Counted from the stretch's first letter, positions 52,559-61,651 are shown. The stretch: 64,000 nt of DNA from PHAA01 sp022706565 (GCA_040769385.1 JAXGLD010000005.1:62001-126000), one strand, 5' to 3'. Program-made: numbers and translations. The notes: generated by a model not told the origin, from the sequence alone.

Positions 52559-53104
52559 ATGAGCAAGGAAACCAAGGAATTTATCAAAGATACTATCAGT
52601 GTAATCATCATCGCTTTTATTTTGGCAGCCATTTTACGTAACTACGTCATCGAGGGGCGGGAGATACCGACTGGCTCCATGTTGCCGACGGTGCAGCTGA
52701 AGGACCGGGTGTGGGTGAACCGCTTTATTTATCGTTTCAAAGAGCCGGTCCGGGGGGACATCGTCATGTTCCAGCCTCCTGAAACCGTCCAATCTACTAC
52801 CCCGTATCTTAAGAGGGTGATTGGCTTGCCGGGCGAAACGGTGGAAATGAAGGATGGCAAGGTGTATATAAACGGACGAGCTCTGCAGGAACCCTATGTG
52901 GCCGAACCGCTCGAATATGATTATGGACCAGTGGTGGTTCCGGAGGGTGCTCTGCTGGTGCTGGGCGACAACCGCAACAACAGCTACGACAGTCATGAAT
53001 GGAACGCTTGGCTGACCAAGGACCGGCTGATGGGCAAAGCCATTGCCATCTACTGGCCTTTTGATCATTTCCGGCTATTGCCGCGTGAGGTATCGTTTCA
53101 ATGA
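52559..53104 (+). CDS. lepB: Signal peptidase I
   Basis: This 181-residue protein from ATG 52559 (GAGGTGG upstream) has one N-terminal membrane helix (TISVIIIAFILAAILRNYV) and the catalytic domain: REIPTGSMLPTVQ with the nucleophilic Ser, LKRVIGLPGE with the general-base Lys, and VLGDNRNNSYDSHEW (box E). It removes signal peptides from exported proteins at the outer face of the membrane. It is coupled to surE by a 4-base overlap (ATGA). Confidence 0.95.
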   Translation: MSKETKEFIKDTISVIIIAFILAAILRNYVIEGREIPTGSMLPTVQLKDRVWVNRFIYRFKEPVRGDIVMFQPPETVQSTTPYLKRVIGLPGETVEMKDGKVYINGRALQEPYVAEPLEYDYGPVVVPEGALLVLGDNRNNSYDSHEWNAWLTKDRLMGKAIAIYWPFDHFRLLPREVSFQ

Positions 53105-53886
53105 GGATATTGCTTACCAATGATGATGGCATCAATGCCCGGGGATTGCATTCCCTGATCAATGAGTTGAACACCATCGCCGAGATTTACGTGGTAGCGC
53201 CCCGCAGCGAACAGAGCGGCACCGGCCATTCCATTACTGTGTTTGACCCCATCAAAGCCATTGAAACCAAGATACCGGGCATCAAGAAGGGTTGGCTGGT
53301 CGGGGGGACACCCGTCGATTGTGTTAAACTGGGCACGAAAAGACTGGTGCCCGAACCCATCGACCTGGTGGTGTCCGGCATTAATCACGGCTCCAATTTG
53401 GGTACCGACGTATTATACTCGGGTACCGTATCTGCCGCTACCGAAGGGGTGATAATGGGTTATCCAGCCATCGCGGTATCCCTGGATACTTTCGATGCCT
53501 CGGCTGATTTTAGCTTTGCGGCCGGGTTCACCCGCCGATTGGTGGCGGCGATCCTGCAAGAGAGCATGCCCCGCACCACCCTATTCAACGTAAACCTGCC
53601 CCTACTGCCCCCGGAGCAGATCAAGGGTATCCGGATGACCAAATTGGGCACTCGCAATTATGACAACCTGTTCGAAGAGCGGCGCGACCCCCGCGGCAAC
53701 ATATACTATTGGCTGGGGGGCGGGGTGCTGAACGAGGAACAGGACGAGGACAGCGACGTGTATGCGGTGGAGCACGGTTACATAAGCATTACCCCCATCC
53801 ACCTGGACCTGACCCATTACGGGCTGATCAAGAAATTCAGTAAATTATCGGATGAGTATCTTAATAACCTGCTGCGAGGTGAATAA
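53101..53886 (+). CDS. surE: 5'/3'-nucleotidase SurE
   Basis: This 261-residue protein begins MRILLTNDDGINARGLHSL with the metal-binding D-D, followed by VVAPRSEQSGTGHSIT, the conserved SGINHGSNLGTDVLYSGTV and the C-terminal TDW-like region (YISITPIHLDLTHYGL). It hydrolyses nucleoside monophosphates and is linked to stationary-phase survival in other bacteria. It overlaps lepB by four bases and is followed at once by a small membrane protein. Confidence 0.95.
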   Translation: MRILLTNDDGINARGLHSLINELNTIAEIYVVAPRSEQSGTGHSITVFDPIKAIETKIPGIKKGWLVGGTPVDCVKLGTKRLVPEPIDLVVSGINHGSNLGTDVLYSGTVSAATEGVIMGYPAIAVSLDTFDASADFSFAAGFTRRLVAAILQESMPRTTLFNVNLPLLPPEQIKGIRMTKLGTRNYDNLFEERRDPRGNIYYWLGGGVLNEEQDEDSDVYAVEHGYISITPIHLDLTHYGLIKKFSKLSDEYLNNLLRGE

Positions 53887-53888
53887 AT

Positions 53889-54143
53889 ATCACAATCGTC
53901 AGCTTGGCTATCAACTCGATCATATTTCTCTTGATTTTCAACTGGTCCTATATCCAAAAAAGGCGGGTGGATCCGAATTACCCGCCCAAACCCATCGCCC
54001 AATCCATCCTGTTCCCGTTGGGATTGGCGGTGGCCTTCACCATGTTGGTGGACGCCTACCGCGGCGTTATGTACTACCAACTGATAATGTTCTTGTTGGT
54101 GGCCGCATTGCTCTTCTGGATGTTCTACGGCAAAAAGTCGTAA
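53889..54143 (+). CDS. Small two-helix membrane protein, start uncertain
   Basis: The frame gives 79 residues from TTG 53904, but GAGGTGA ends at 53882 and would serve a start near 53889, where the codon is ATC (TIVSLAINSIIFLLIFNW). No ATG, GTG or TTG exists between. Two or three hydrophobic helices are seen (INSIIFLLIFNWSYI; ILFPLGLAVAFTMLV; YQLIMFLLVAALLFWMF). No family is recognised. It follows surE within a few bases and is likely the last gene of the lepB-surE unit. Confidence 0.55.
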   Translation: MTIVSLAINSIIFLLIFNWSYIQKRRVDPNYPPKPIAQSILFPLGLAVAFTMLVDAYRGVMYYQLIMFLLVAALLFWMFYGKKS

Positions 54144-54222
54144 CCGGAGAGAAAAATTTTGCCTGTCCATCTAAAGTATAGTACCATTTTTACGAGCTAA
54201 ATTTATTGAGGAGGTTAATTGG

Positions 54223-56271
54223 ATGAAGGTATACCCTACAGAAGGAATTCGCAATATTGCCCTCGTGGGCCATGGAGGAACCGGAAAGACATCACTGGCG
54301 GAAGCCATGATTTACAATACCGGCGCTACCAAGAGGTTGGGGAGGGTTGATGACGGTAATACCGTTTCCGATTACCTGCCGGAAGAAATCAAGAAGAAAA
54401 TCACCATTAGCTCCACCTTGATTCCTTGTGAATATAAGAACTGTAAGATAAATGTACTCGACACTCCCGGATATGCCGATTTCTATTTTGAGGTGTGCGG
54501 GGCGCTGCAGGCGGTTGACAGCATGCTGCTGATGTTCTCAGCCACCGCTGGGGTGGAAGTCCAGACCCAGATCATCTGGGAAGAGAACCCCGATATACCA
54601 AAGCTCGCTTTTATCAACAAAATGGATCGGGAGAATGCCGATTTTGACAAAACGTTATCGGCCATCAAGTCTGCTTTCCCGGATATTGTGGTACCAGTGC
54701 AGCTGCCTATCGGGGCTGAAGACAATTTCAAGGGTGTAGTCGACCTGCTTAAGATGAAGGCCTATGTTTTCGAGGCCGGAACCGGCAAGTATACGGAACA
54801 GGAAATCCCCGCCGACATGATGGATGATGTAGAAACTTATCGCATGGAACTGATAGAAGCCGCCGCCGAATCCGATGACGAGCTCTTGACCCGCTATTTG
54901 GACGGTGAAGAGCTTACCGATGCGGAGATACTCCAGGGAGTCAAGGAGGCGGCAGCAGCCGGTTCGGCAGTATTTGTATTCTGCGGTTCTACCCTTAAGA
55001 ATATAGGCATACAGCCTCTGATGGATTTCATTGTCGATTGTTCACCAACTCCCGATCGTAATGGCAAGGTAAGGGGCAAGGACATCCAGGCTGAGCCTTT
55101 CTGCGCTCAGGTATTCAAGACCATAGCCGATCCCTATATCGGCCGACTCAATATGTTCCGGATATTTACCGGCAAGCTCAAGGCCGACAGTGTGGTATAC
55201 AATGCCACCAAGGAGAAGGATGAAAAGATCACCCAGGTTCTGGTCATGACCGGTAAGGAGCAGTCGGCGGTGCCCGAGATGAACGCCGGCGACATTGGTG
55301 CGGTCGCCAAACTAGCGGTTACCAATACCTCCGATACCCTGACCGTCAAAGCTAATCCGACGGTGATGGCACCGATCGAGTTCCCCCGGCCTACTTTGAG
55401 TACCGCCATCGAGCCCAAGAGTAAGGTCGACGAGGACAAGTTGAGTGGTGCTCTGCAGCGTATCTGCGAAGAAGACCCCACTGTGGAGGTGCAGAAAAAC
55501 GTCGAGACCAAGCAGACGGTAATGCGTACCATGGGGGATACCCATTTGGATATAATCACCGACAAACTGTCGCGCAAATTCGGGGTAGAGGTGATCACCA
55601 AGGAGATGCGCATACCTTACCGGGAGACCATCCGGGGAACCGTGGAAGTAGAAGGCAAACACAAGAAACAGAGCGGGGGCCATGGACAATACGGACACGT
55701 ATGGATCAAGTTCGAGCCCAATGATGAGGAAGGATTTAAATTCGAAGAAAACGTATTCGGCGGTGCAGTGCCGCGCAACTTCTTCCCGGCTGTGGAAAAA
55801 GGATTGCAGGAAGCACTGGAGGAAGGGGTTTTGGCCGGATACCCGGTCACCCGCATAAAGGCCACCCTTTATGACGGATCCTACCATAGTGTTGACTCCT
55901 CTGAAATGGCATTTAAGACCGCTGCCAAACTAGCCTTCAAGAAGGGAATGGAAGCAGCCAAACCGGTGCTGTTGGAGCCGATCGTCAACGTCGAGATAGA
56001 GATTCCCGATGCTTATCTGGGCGATATCATTGGTGACCTGAACAGCAAACGAGGTCGGGTGTTGGGTATGGAACCGGCCGGTAAAAAGCAGGTCGTCAAG
56101 GCCCAGGTGCCATTGGCTGAAATGAGCCGCTACACCATCGATTTGAAATCCATAACCCAGGGCCGCGGTAAGTTCCGCATGGAGATGGACCACTACGAAG
56201 AGGTCCCGGCCCAGGACATGGAAAAGATAGTAGCTAAGGCCAAACAAGAGCGCGAAGAGAAAGAGAAATAG
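54223..56271 (+). CDS. EF-G-like translational GTPase (EF-G2 type)
   Basis: This 682-residue paralogue of EF-G differs from the copy at 45688 in its G domain. G1 is VGHGGTGKTSLAEAM instead of HIDAGKTTTTE, the switch I sequence is replaced by EEIKKKITISST, G3 is DTPGYADFYFE and G4 is FINKMDREN. Domain IV keeps QSGGHGQYGHVWIKFEP. This is the diverged EF-G2-like group found in Thermus, Thermotoga and many Clostridia. It may act in translation under special conditions, but its role is unclear. It starts at ATG 54223 after GAGGAGG and is followed by a terminator. Confidence 0.88.
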   Translation: MKVYPTEGIRNIALVGHGGTGKTSLAEAMIYNTGATKRLGRVDDGNTVSDYLPEEIKKKITISSTLIPCEYKNCKINVLDTPGYADFYFEVCGALQAVDSMLLMFSATAGVEVQTQIIWEENPDIPKLAFINKMDRENADFDKTLSAIKSAFPDIVVPVQLPIGAEDNFKGVVDLLKMKAYVFEAGTGKYTEQEIPADMMDDVETYRMELIEAAAESDDELLTRYLDGEELTDAEILQGVKEAAAAGSAVFVFCGSTLKNIGIQPLMDFIVDCSPTPDRNGKVRGKDIQAEPFCAQVFKTIADPYIGRLNMFRIFTGKLKADSVVYNATKEKDEKITQVLVMTGKEQSAVPEMNAGDIGAVAKLAVTNTSDTLTVKANPTVMAPIEFPRPTLSTAIEPKSKVDEDKLSGALQRICEEDPTVEVQKNVETKQTVMRTMGDTHLDIITDKLSRKFGVEVITKEMRIPYRETIRGTVEVEGKHKKQSGGHGQYGHVWIKFEPNDEEGFKFEENVFGGAVPRNFFPAVEKGLQEALEEGVLAGYPVTRIKATLYDGSYHSVDSSEMAFKTAAKLAFKKGMEAAKPVLLEPIVNVEIEIPDAYLGDIIGDLNSKRGRVLGMEPAGKKQVVKAQVPLAEMSRYTIDLKSITQGRGKFRMEMDHYEEVPAQDMEKIVAKAKQEREEKEK

Positions 56272-56282
56272 AGACAACGAGA

Positions 56283-56304
56283 AAGAGGGCGCAAGCCCTC
56301 TTTT
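56283..56304 (+). terminator. Intrinsic terminator after the EF-G-like gene
   Basis: AAGAGGGC and GCCCTCTT pair around a GCAA loop and are followed by TT, twelve bases after the stop. Confidence 0.75.
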
Positions 56305-56389
56305 CCGACCGGCCAAAGCGAAAGGCCAATGGCGGCGTTGTTGCGGAAGTCCCGCTCAATGCCAAATAATCCTATGGAGTGAGCCTGAT

Positions 56390-57472
56390 ATGAGTAACTG
56401 GTTGGATTACCTGAATACACTTCCGCTGGCCCACTACATCGGCATGCCGGTGTTGATACTGGCTGGCTTCTGGGTGTTCCAGGTTATCCTTTGCCGCAGT
56501 ATCGTGCCGGCCATAATAGAATTAAGGAGCCGGCGCGGTGTGGATACCGACAGGGATCTGATCACGGCTGCTCTCAAACCAATCCGAGCGTTGATCTGGC
56601 TGCTGGGGCTTTATGTAGCCCTGCAATACCTGACCCTGCTGCTGCCATGGAATATTCTGCTGTCCAGAATATTTCGTTCTTTGCTTATCATCATCTTGGC
56701 TTGGGGGATTTGTGTGGCGATTGCCGCCAATTCGTCAGTGGCGAGCGGACTGCAGCAGAAATACAAACTGGATAGCGTATTGGTAGTGTTCTTCTCGCGG
56801 GTGCTGAAATTCGTGTTTATTGCCCTTGCGGTAGTACTCTTGGCCAATGAATGGGATTACGATGTCAATGGATTTATTGCCGGTTTGGGTCTGGGCGGGC
56901 TGGCCTTCGCTTTGGCAGCCAAGGATGCCCTGGCCAACATTTTCGGGGGGATAGTCATTATTATGGAGAAGCCTTTCGCCATTGGGGACTGGGTCCAGAC
57001 CCCCAGTGTGGAAGGTACGGTGGAGGATATTTCCTTCCGCAGCACCCGCTTTCGCACCTTCCCCCAGGCTCTGGTGACCATGCCCAATTCCACCCTGGCC
57101 AATGAACCGATCACCAACTGGAGCAAGATGGGCAAACGCCTGGTAACTTTCAGATTGCCGGTGGACTATGCCGGGCCCCGTGACCGGATCGAAACCTGTA
57201 TAAACAACATCAACGCTATGTTGTCCAGCCATGATGAGATCCATCCGCAAACCATCCTGGTCAGCCTGGATGCCATTAATGCCACCGGACTGGAGGTCTT
57301 CGTCTATTTCTACACCAAAACCACCCTCTGGTCCCATTACCTTGAGGTCAAACAGGACATCTATTTCCGCATCCTGGACATCCTGTCCGCTGCCGATCTG
57401 AGTCTGGCCACCCCTGGGCGTCAGGTCTACTCCGAACGCCCCGATCTCGTGTACTCGATTCCGATCAAATAG
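56390..57472 (+). CDS. MscS-family mechanosensitive channel
   Basis: This 360-residue protein has about five hydrophobic helices in its first half (GMPVLILAGFWVFQVILC; LIWLLGLYVALQYLTLLL; FRSLLIIILAWGICVAIA; FVFIALAVVLLANEW). The pore helix FIAGLGLGGLAFALAAKDA runs into NIFGGIVIIMEKPFAIGDWV, the MscS beta domain, and a mixed C-terminal domain follows. It should open under membrane tension at low osmolarity. It stands between two spaced genes and is probably monocistronic. Confidence 0.92.
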   Translation: MSNWLDYLNTLPLAHYIGMPVLILAGFWVFQVILCRSIVPAIIELRSRRGVDTDRDLITAALKPIRALIWLLGLYVALQYLTLLLPWNILLSRIFRSLLIIILAWGICVAIAANSSVASGLQQKYKLDSVLVVFFSRVLKFVFIALAVVLLANEWDYDVNGFIAGLGLGGLAFALAAKDALANIFGGIVIIMEKPFAIGDWVQTPSVEGTVEDISFRSTRFRTFPQALVTMPNSTLANEPITNWSKMGKRLVTFRLPVDYAGPRDRIETCINNINAMLSSHDEIHPQTILVSLDAINATGLEVFVYFYTKTTLWSHYLEVKQDIYFRILDILSAADLSLATPGRQVYSERPDLVYSIPIK

Positions 57473-57554
57473 ACTGTCCACCCAATCAGGGCTCCCCTCG
57501 ATCCGCCTCTTTCATTCTCCAGCTTTGGTGAACATTTTATTCAGATTGGCTCGC

Positions 57555-57582
57555 TTCACAATTCCTTCACATTTCCTTCATT
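57555..57582 (+). promoter_or_regulatory. Triple 11-bp direct repeats upstream of htrA (PhoP-box-like)
   Basis: TTCACA (57555), TTCACA (57566) and TTCATT (57577) are spaced exactly 11 bases start to start. This matches the one-helical-turn spacing of OmpR/PhoP-type response regulator sites, such as TTHAYA-N5 repeats in Bacillus. The same array occurs at 60739-60766. The likely regulator is the one at 58563. Confidence 0.65.
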
Positions 57583-57620
57583 AATCTGACGTAATCCAGT
57601 GGTAGATTAAGACCAGCCCC

Positions 57621-58484
57621 ATGGGCAGATTCGATTATGAAGAAATAGGGAAGGAAGTGATTGCCCTCATGAGAAAAACCACTATCATCATGGTGCTGTT
57701 GGTGGCTATAATAAGCTTTTTGGGAGGCGGTTGGTACCAGAGCATCAGTATGTCAGATCCGGATGGATCCAATACCCTGGTTGAACAAGCGGGAAATACT
57801 GCAGTGGCCGGTCCTTTGTCGCTTTACAACAATGTGGCCGATATCGTAGCCCAGGCTGGGACAGCGGTTGTTTATATTGAAGCAAGCGGCAATGCCGCTT
57901 TCCCGGATCAGTATTTCCGTTTTTATGGCTTCAATCTGCCCCAGCATACGCAGAAAGCCACTGGTACCGGATTCATTATCCAGGCCAATGGCTATATCCT
58001 TACCAACCAGCATGTGATCGAAGGAGCCAATCAAATAAACGTCAAGGTACAGAATCATGAATCCAGTTACCCGGCGAAGGTGGTGGGGGAGGACCGCAAC
58101 CTGGACTTGGCGGTTTTGAAAATCGATGCCGATAACCTGCCTATCCTGGCTTTGGGGGATTCTGACTTGATGCGCTCAGGTGATCCGGTGATCGCTATCG
58201 GCAATCCTTTGGGACTCGACCACTCGGTGACCACCGGCGTGGTCTCGGCTAAAGGGCGGCCCATAACGGTGGGAGACCGTAATTACACCGATCTCATTCA
58301 GACTGATGCGGCCATCAACTCGGGCAACAGCGGCGGCCCTTTGATCAACATGGCCGGACAAGCCATTGCAATCAACACTGCGGTAAGTACACAGGGGCAG
58401 GGAATAGGATTCGCCATACCCATTAATACTGCCAAAAAGAAGATGGATGAATTGATCAGCACCGGCAAGTATTATTATAGATAA
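57621..58484 (+). CDS. htrA: HtrA/DegP-like serine protease without PDZ domain
   Basis: This protein of up to 287 residues could start at ATG 57621, GTG 57657 (GGGA five bases upstream) or ATG 57669; the site does not decide. A membrane anchor (TTIIMVLLVAIISFLGGGW) is followed by a trypsin-like domain with ILTNQHVIEGA (His), NLDLAVLKID (Asp) and AAINSGNSGGPLINM (Ser). The chain stops right after the protease domain, so the PDZ domain usual for HtrA is absent. It would degrade misfolded proteins outside the membrane. The two-component genes follow, and the pattern resembles stress-sensing CssRS-HtrA systems. Confidence 0.9.
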   Translation: MGRFDYEEIGKEVIALMRKTTIIMVLLVAIISFLGGGWYQSISMSDPDGSNTLVEQAGNTAVAGPLSLYNNVADIVAQAGTAVVYIEASGNAAFPDQYFRFYGFNLPQHTQKATGTGFIIQANGYILTNQHVIEGANQINVKVQNHESSYPAKVVGEDRNLDLAVLKIDADNLPILALGDSDLMRSGDPVIAIGNPLGLDHSVTTGVVSAKGRPITVGDRNYTDLIQTDAAINSGNSGGPLINMAGQAIAINTAVSTQGQGIGFAIPINTAKKKMDELISTGKYYYR

Positions 58485-58562
58485 TGAATCTAAAATGATT
58501 TTGGAAACACTGCTTGAGCCAGGCATGGCAGTGATGATTGGGCGGCATGGAGGGATTGAAAT

Positions 58563-59237
58563 ATGACTCAAAATATCCTGGTGGCCGATGATGAAGAGAG
58601 AATGAGGCGGTTGGTGGGTGACTTTCTGCGCAAGGCGGGATTTAATATTCTGGAAGCAGCCGATGGCCGGCAAGCTTTGCAGGTATTCAGGGACCAACCC
58701 CTGGACATGCTCATCCTGGATGTGATGATGCCCGGGTATGATGGGTGGACAGTGTGCCGGGAGGTTCGCAAGACGTCAGCCGTCCCTATTATCATGCTGA
58801 CCGCCCGGGGAGAGGAATCCGACGAGTTGTTCGGTTTCGATCTGGGGGCCGACGAGTATATAGCCAAACCATTCAGCCTCAGGATACTGCTGGCCCGGGT
58901 GGAAGCCTTATTGCGGCGAGCCGGGAGCAAGACTCTCCAGACGATGCGCACCCTGGGTAGCATCAAGATAGATGAAGCGGGCCATTATGTATATGTAGAT
59001 GACCAGGCTGTCGACCTGACTCCCAAGGAATTCGAACTGCTGGTCTACCTGGCCGACCATCCCGGCCGAGCTCTGACCCGCGAGCAAATCCTTAACGCGG
59101 TTTGGGATTATGACTATTACGGCGATATCCGTACTGTGGACGCTCACATAAAGAACCTCCGCCTAAAGCTGGGGGTCCGGGGAGAATATGTGCAGACGGT
59201 GCGCGGGGTTGGCTACAGATTCGAGGTTGTACTATGA
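58563..59237 (+). CDS. OmpR/PhoB-family response regulator
   Basis: This 224-residue protein has a receiver domain (ILVADDEERMRRLVGDFL, LDMLILDVMMPGYDGW with the phosphorylated Asp, IIMLTARGEE with Thr, and EYIAKPFS with Lys) and a winged-helix DNA-binding domain (LTPKEFELLVYLADHPGRAL to VQTVRGVGYRFE). It overlaps the kinase gene by four bases. Likely targets are the 11-bp repeat arrays at 57555 and 60739. Family certain, targets inferred. Confidence 0.95.
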   Translation: MTQNILVADDEERMRRLVGDFLRKAGFNILEAADGRQALQVFRDQPLDMLILDVMMPGYDGWTVCREVRKTSAVPIIMLTARGEESDELFGFDLGADEYIAKPFSLRILLARVEALLRRAGSKTLQTMRTLGSIKIDEAGHYVYVDDQAVDLTPKEFELLVYLADHPGRALTREQILNAVWDYDYYGDIRTVDAHIKNLRLKLGVRGEYVQTVRGVGYRFEVVL

Positions 59238-60715
59238 AAATGTCCATCCGCACCCGTTTATTCGCCACCGTGAGCCTCTTGGTGATGTTTTTTGTGGTTT
59301 TTGCCTGGTTGCTGAATTCGACCTGGCTGGAGAAATACTATATCTATCAGAATAAAAAACAGCTGGTAGCCATCGCTGCGAGAATCGATGCCAACTACCG
59401 GGGCGACGCCGAAAGCCTCAACCGGGAGATAGAGAGAGGGGAGCGAGCGGCTCGGTTAAATCTGCTGGTATTCGATGCCAATCTTAATCTGAAATATTAC
59501 TCGCTGGGAGCAGAAGGGTGGGAGTCCACCGCGCTGGACCGCAGGATGGGCCGTCGTCCTGAATCATTGTTGCCGCTGCTTATAAAATACCTGCCCCTGC
59601 TGCAAGCCGGTGATAAGATCATCGCGGTCAGCCAGGAACAGAATGAGCAGGAAGGGTTGATAAATGTCGTCGCGGCGCTCAACAATGGAGATTACCTGCT
59701 GCTCAGCACCCCCCTGGTCTCCATCCAGGAGAGCGCCCAGGTGGCCAACCGCTTTTTTCTCTTCACAGGCCTGCTTACCATTCTGCTGGGCTTTTTAGCC
59801 AGTTTTCTTTTTGCCCGTAAATTTACCCAACCCATATTGGAGCTGAACCAGATAGCTCAGAAGATGGCCCACTTGGATTTCTCCGCCCGTTATATCAGTC
59901 ATGGGGAAGATGAACTGGGGGAATTGGGCTACAGCATCAATTCCTTATCGGCCCAGTTGGATAAATCGATAACCGAGCTACAGGCCGCCAATCAGAAACT
60001 GCGGGACGACATCGAGCAGGAACGCCGCATAGATAAAATGCGTCAACAGTTCATATCCAGCGTATCCCACGAATTGAAGACACCCATCGCGCTCATCCAG
60101 GGTTATGCGGAAGGTTTAAAAATGGATGTGGCCGAAGACGAGGCCAGTAAAGATTACTATTGTGAGGTCATCATCGATGAGGCCGGCAAGATGAACCGGA
60201 TGGTGAAAGAGCTGCTCGACCTTTCCCAGATCGAAGCCGGCTACCTGCCCCTGAGGGTCAGTGCATTCGACATAGGAGCGCTGGTGGGGGATGTACTGAA
60301 AAAATATGAGCTTCTCTTCCGGGATAAGGGTGTGGAACTGGAGTGCCGCCCCCAAGAGATGTGGGTCGAAGGGGATATAACCAGGATAGAGCAGGTGCTG
60401 GGCAATTATCTCAACAACGCCATTGATCATGTCGATGAGAAACGGCAGATACGGGTAACGATTGAGAATACTGGCGACCAGGTGCGGGTCTCGGTTTTCA
60501 ATAGTGGTGCAGCCATTCCCGCTGAAGCCATCGATAAAATTTTCACCAGTTTCTATAAAGTGGATGAAGCCCGCACCCGGGCTTTGGGAGGAACCGGATT
60601 GGGACTGTCTATCGTTAGGGCGATAATGGAACAGCATCACAATGCTTATGGGGTATTGAACCAACCAGGCGGAGTATCCTTTTGGTTTGATTTAAAGGCG
60701 GTATCAAAACCTTAA
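59234..60715 (+). CDS. Membrane sensor histidine kinase
   Basis: This 493-residue kinase has TM1 (LFATVSLLVMFFVVFAWLL), an extracytoplasmic sensor of about 140 residues, TM2 (FFLFTGLLTILLGFLASFL), a HAMP linker, the HisKA dimerisation helix with FISSVSHELKTPIALIQGYA (phospho-His), and an ATPase domain (LGNYLNNAIDH N box, GGTGLGLSIV G box). It phosphorylates the partner regulator. The sensor domain shows no family known to me. It is followed by a repeat array and the secreted repeat protein, which may report on the same stress. Confidence 0.93.
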   Translation: MKMSIRTRLFATVSLLVMFFVVFAWLLNSTWLEKYYIYQNKKQLVAIAARIDANYRGDAESLNREIERGERAARLNLLVFDANLNLKYYSLGAEGWESTALDRRMGRRPESLLPLLIKYLPLLQAGDKIIAVSQEQNEQEGLINVVAALNNGDYLLLSTPLVSIQESAQVANRFFLFTGLLTILLGFLASFLFARKFTQPILELNQIAQKMAHLDFSARYISHGEDELGELGYSINSLSAQLDKSITELQAANQKLRDDIEQERRIDKMRQQFISSVSHELKTPIALIQGYAEGLKMDVAEDEASKDYYCEVIIDEAGKMNRMVKELLDLSQIEAGYLPLRVSAFDIGALVGDVLKKYELLFRDKGVELECRPQEMWVEGDITRIEQVLGNYLNNAIDHVDEKRQIRVTIENTGDQVRVSVFNSGAAIPAEAIDKIFTSFYKVDEARTRALGGTGLGLSIVRAIMEQHHNAYGVLNQPGGVSFWFDLKAVSKP

Positions 60716-60738
60716 GATTCCATTTTCGGATAATAAAT

Positions 60739-60766
60739 TTCATTAATTTTTCATGAGTCCTTCACA
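60739..60766 (+). promoter_or_regulatory. Triple 11-bp direct repeats upstream of the secreted repeat protein
   Basis: TTCATT (60739), TTCATG (60750) and TTCACA (60761) repeat at exact 11-base spacing, as in the array upstream of htrA. A CATAAT that may serve as -10 lies at 60776-60781, and the gene starts at 60834. Confidence 0.65.
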
Positions 60767-60833
60767 TTTGCGAAGCATAATAAAAGTGTCCCCTTTGAAA
60801 ATAATTTTGGTGACTAGGAAAGGAAGGTGAATA

Positions 60834-61619
60834 ATGGGAAGTAGAATAAAAATGAGCAGGATAATCGGTGGTCTCCTGATCGGAGGTCTATTGCTGGGAG
60901 GAACCAGCCTGGCGGCGGCGGACAACACTGCTTCCAGTTCTGCTCCCGTCAATGAGATGCGGGCAGGCATGTTTGGCAAGATGGGTCCTGGTCCGTGTGA
61001 TTTTGACGGAGCCGGTATGCAGTCGGTTCTGAATAACCTGGTCGCATCCAACCAAATCACCCAGGCTCAAGCCGACCAGATCATCGCCCGCCAAAAGCAG
61101 TTACAGACAGAGCGCCAGCAGCTGAGAGAAAAGATGCGGGACATGACCAAGGCCGAACGGGAGACTCTGCGCAAGCAGAACCGAGCCGAAAAAGTCGACC
61201 TGCTCACCCAATTGGTGACGGAGGGGACCATTACCCAGGAACAGGCTGATGCCATTAAGACCGCGATGCGGGACCAACGAGCCACTCGACAGCAGGAGAG
61301 GCTGAGCGCGGCTCTGAATGGCCTGGTGGAGAAGAATGTAATATCGTCCGAGCAATCCATCGCTATTGTGAGTAAAATGACTGCCATGATGAACGATCGG
61401 CAGGCTGAAATGGAAAAAATGCGGGGTATGACTGCCGAACAGCGCCGGCAGTATATGAAGGACAACCGGCCCGCCAATCCACTGGCCGAACTGGTCACCT
61501 CCGGAGTGCTGACCCAGGAGCAGGCGGACCAGGTCCAAACCGTGCTGGGCCATCCGGGTAAAGGTGAGGGCATGCACCGAGGGCAAAGAGGTCCCGGTTG
61601 CCAGCCAGAAGAAAAGTAA
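60834..61619 (+). CDS. Secreted protein with four helical-hairpin repeats
   Basis: This 261-residue protein starts at ATG 60834 behind AGGAAGGTGA. A signal peptide (IIGGLLIGGLLLGGTSLAAA) precedes four copies of a short repeat of the form L-x2-L-V-x3-x-I-T-x-E-Q-A-D-x-I: LNNLVASNQITQAQADQI, LLTQLVTEGTITQEQADAI, LNGLVEKNVISSEQSIAI and LAELVTSGVLTQEQADQV, joined by Arg/Gln/Met-rich helices. It suggests a periplasm-like chaperone or sensor, comparable in spirit to CpxP/Spy, but I cannot assign the family. The upstream repeats suggest control by the adjacent two-component system. Confidence 0.65.
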   Translation: MGSRIKMSRIIGGLLIGGLLLGGTSLAAADNTASSSAPVNEMRAGMFGKMGPGPCDFDGAGMQSVLNNLVASNQITQAQADQIIARQKQLQTERQQLREKMRDMTKAERETLRKQNRAEKVDLLTQLVTEGTITQEQADAIKTAMRDQRATRQQERLSAALNGLVEKNVISSEQSIAIVSKMTAMMNDRQAEMEKMRGMTAEQRRQYMKDNRPANPLAELVTSGVLTQEQADQVQTVLGHPGKGEGMHRGQRGPGCQPEEK

Positions 61620-61651
61620 GCGAACCCTTAGGAACACTATCATTTGTAACG

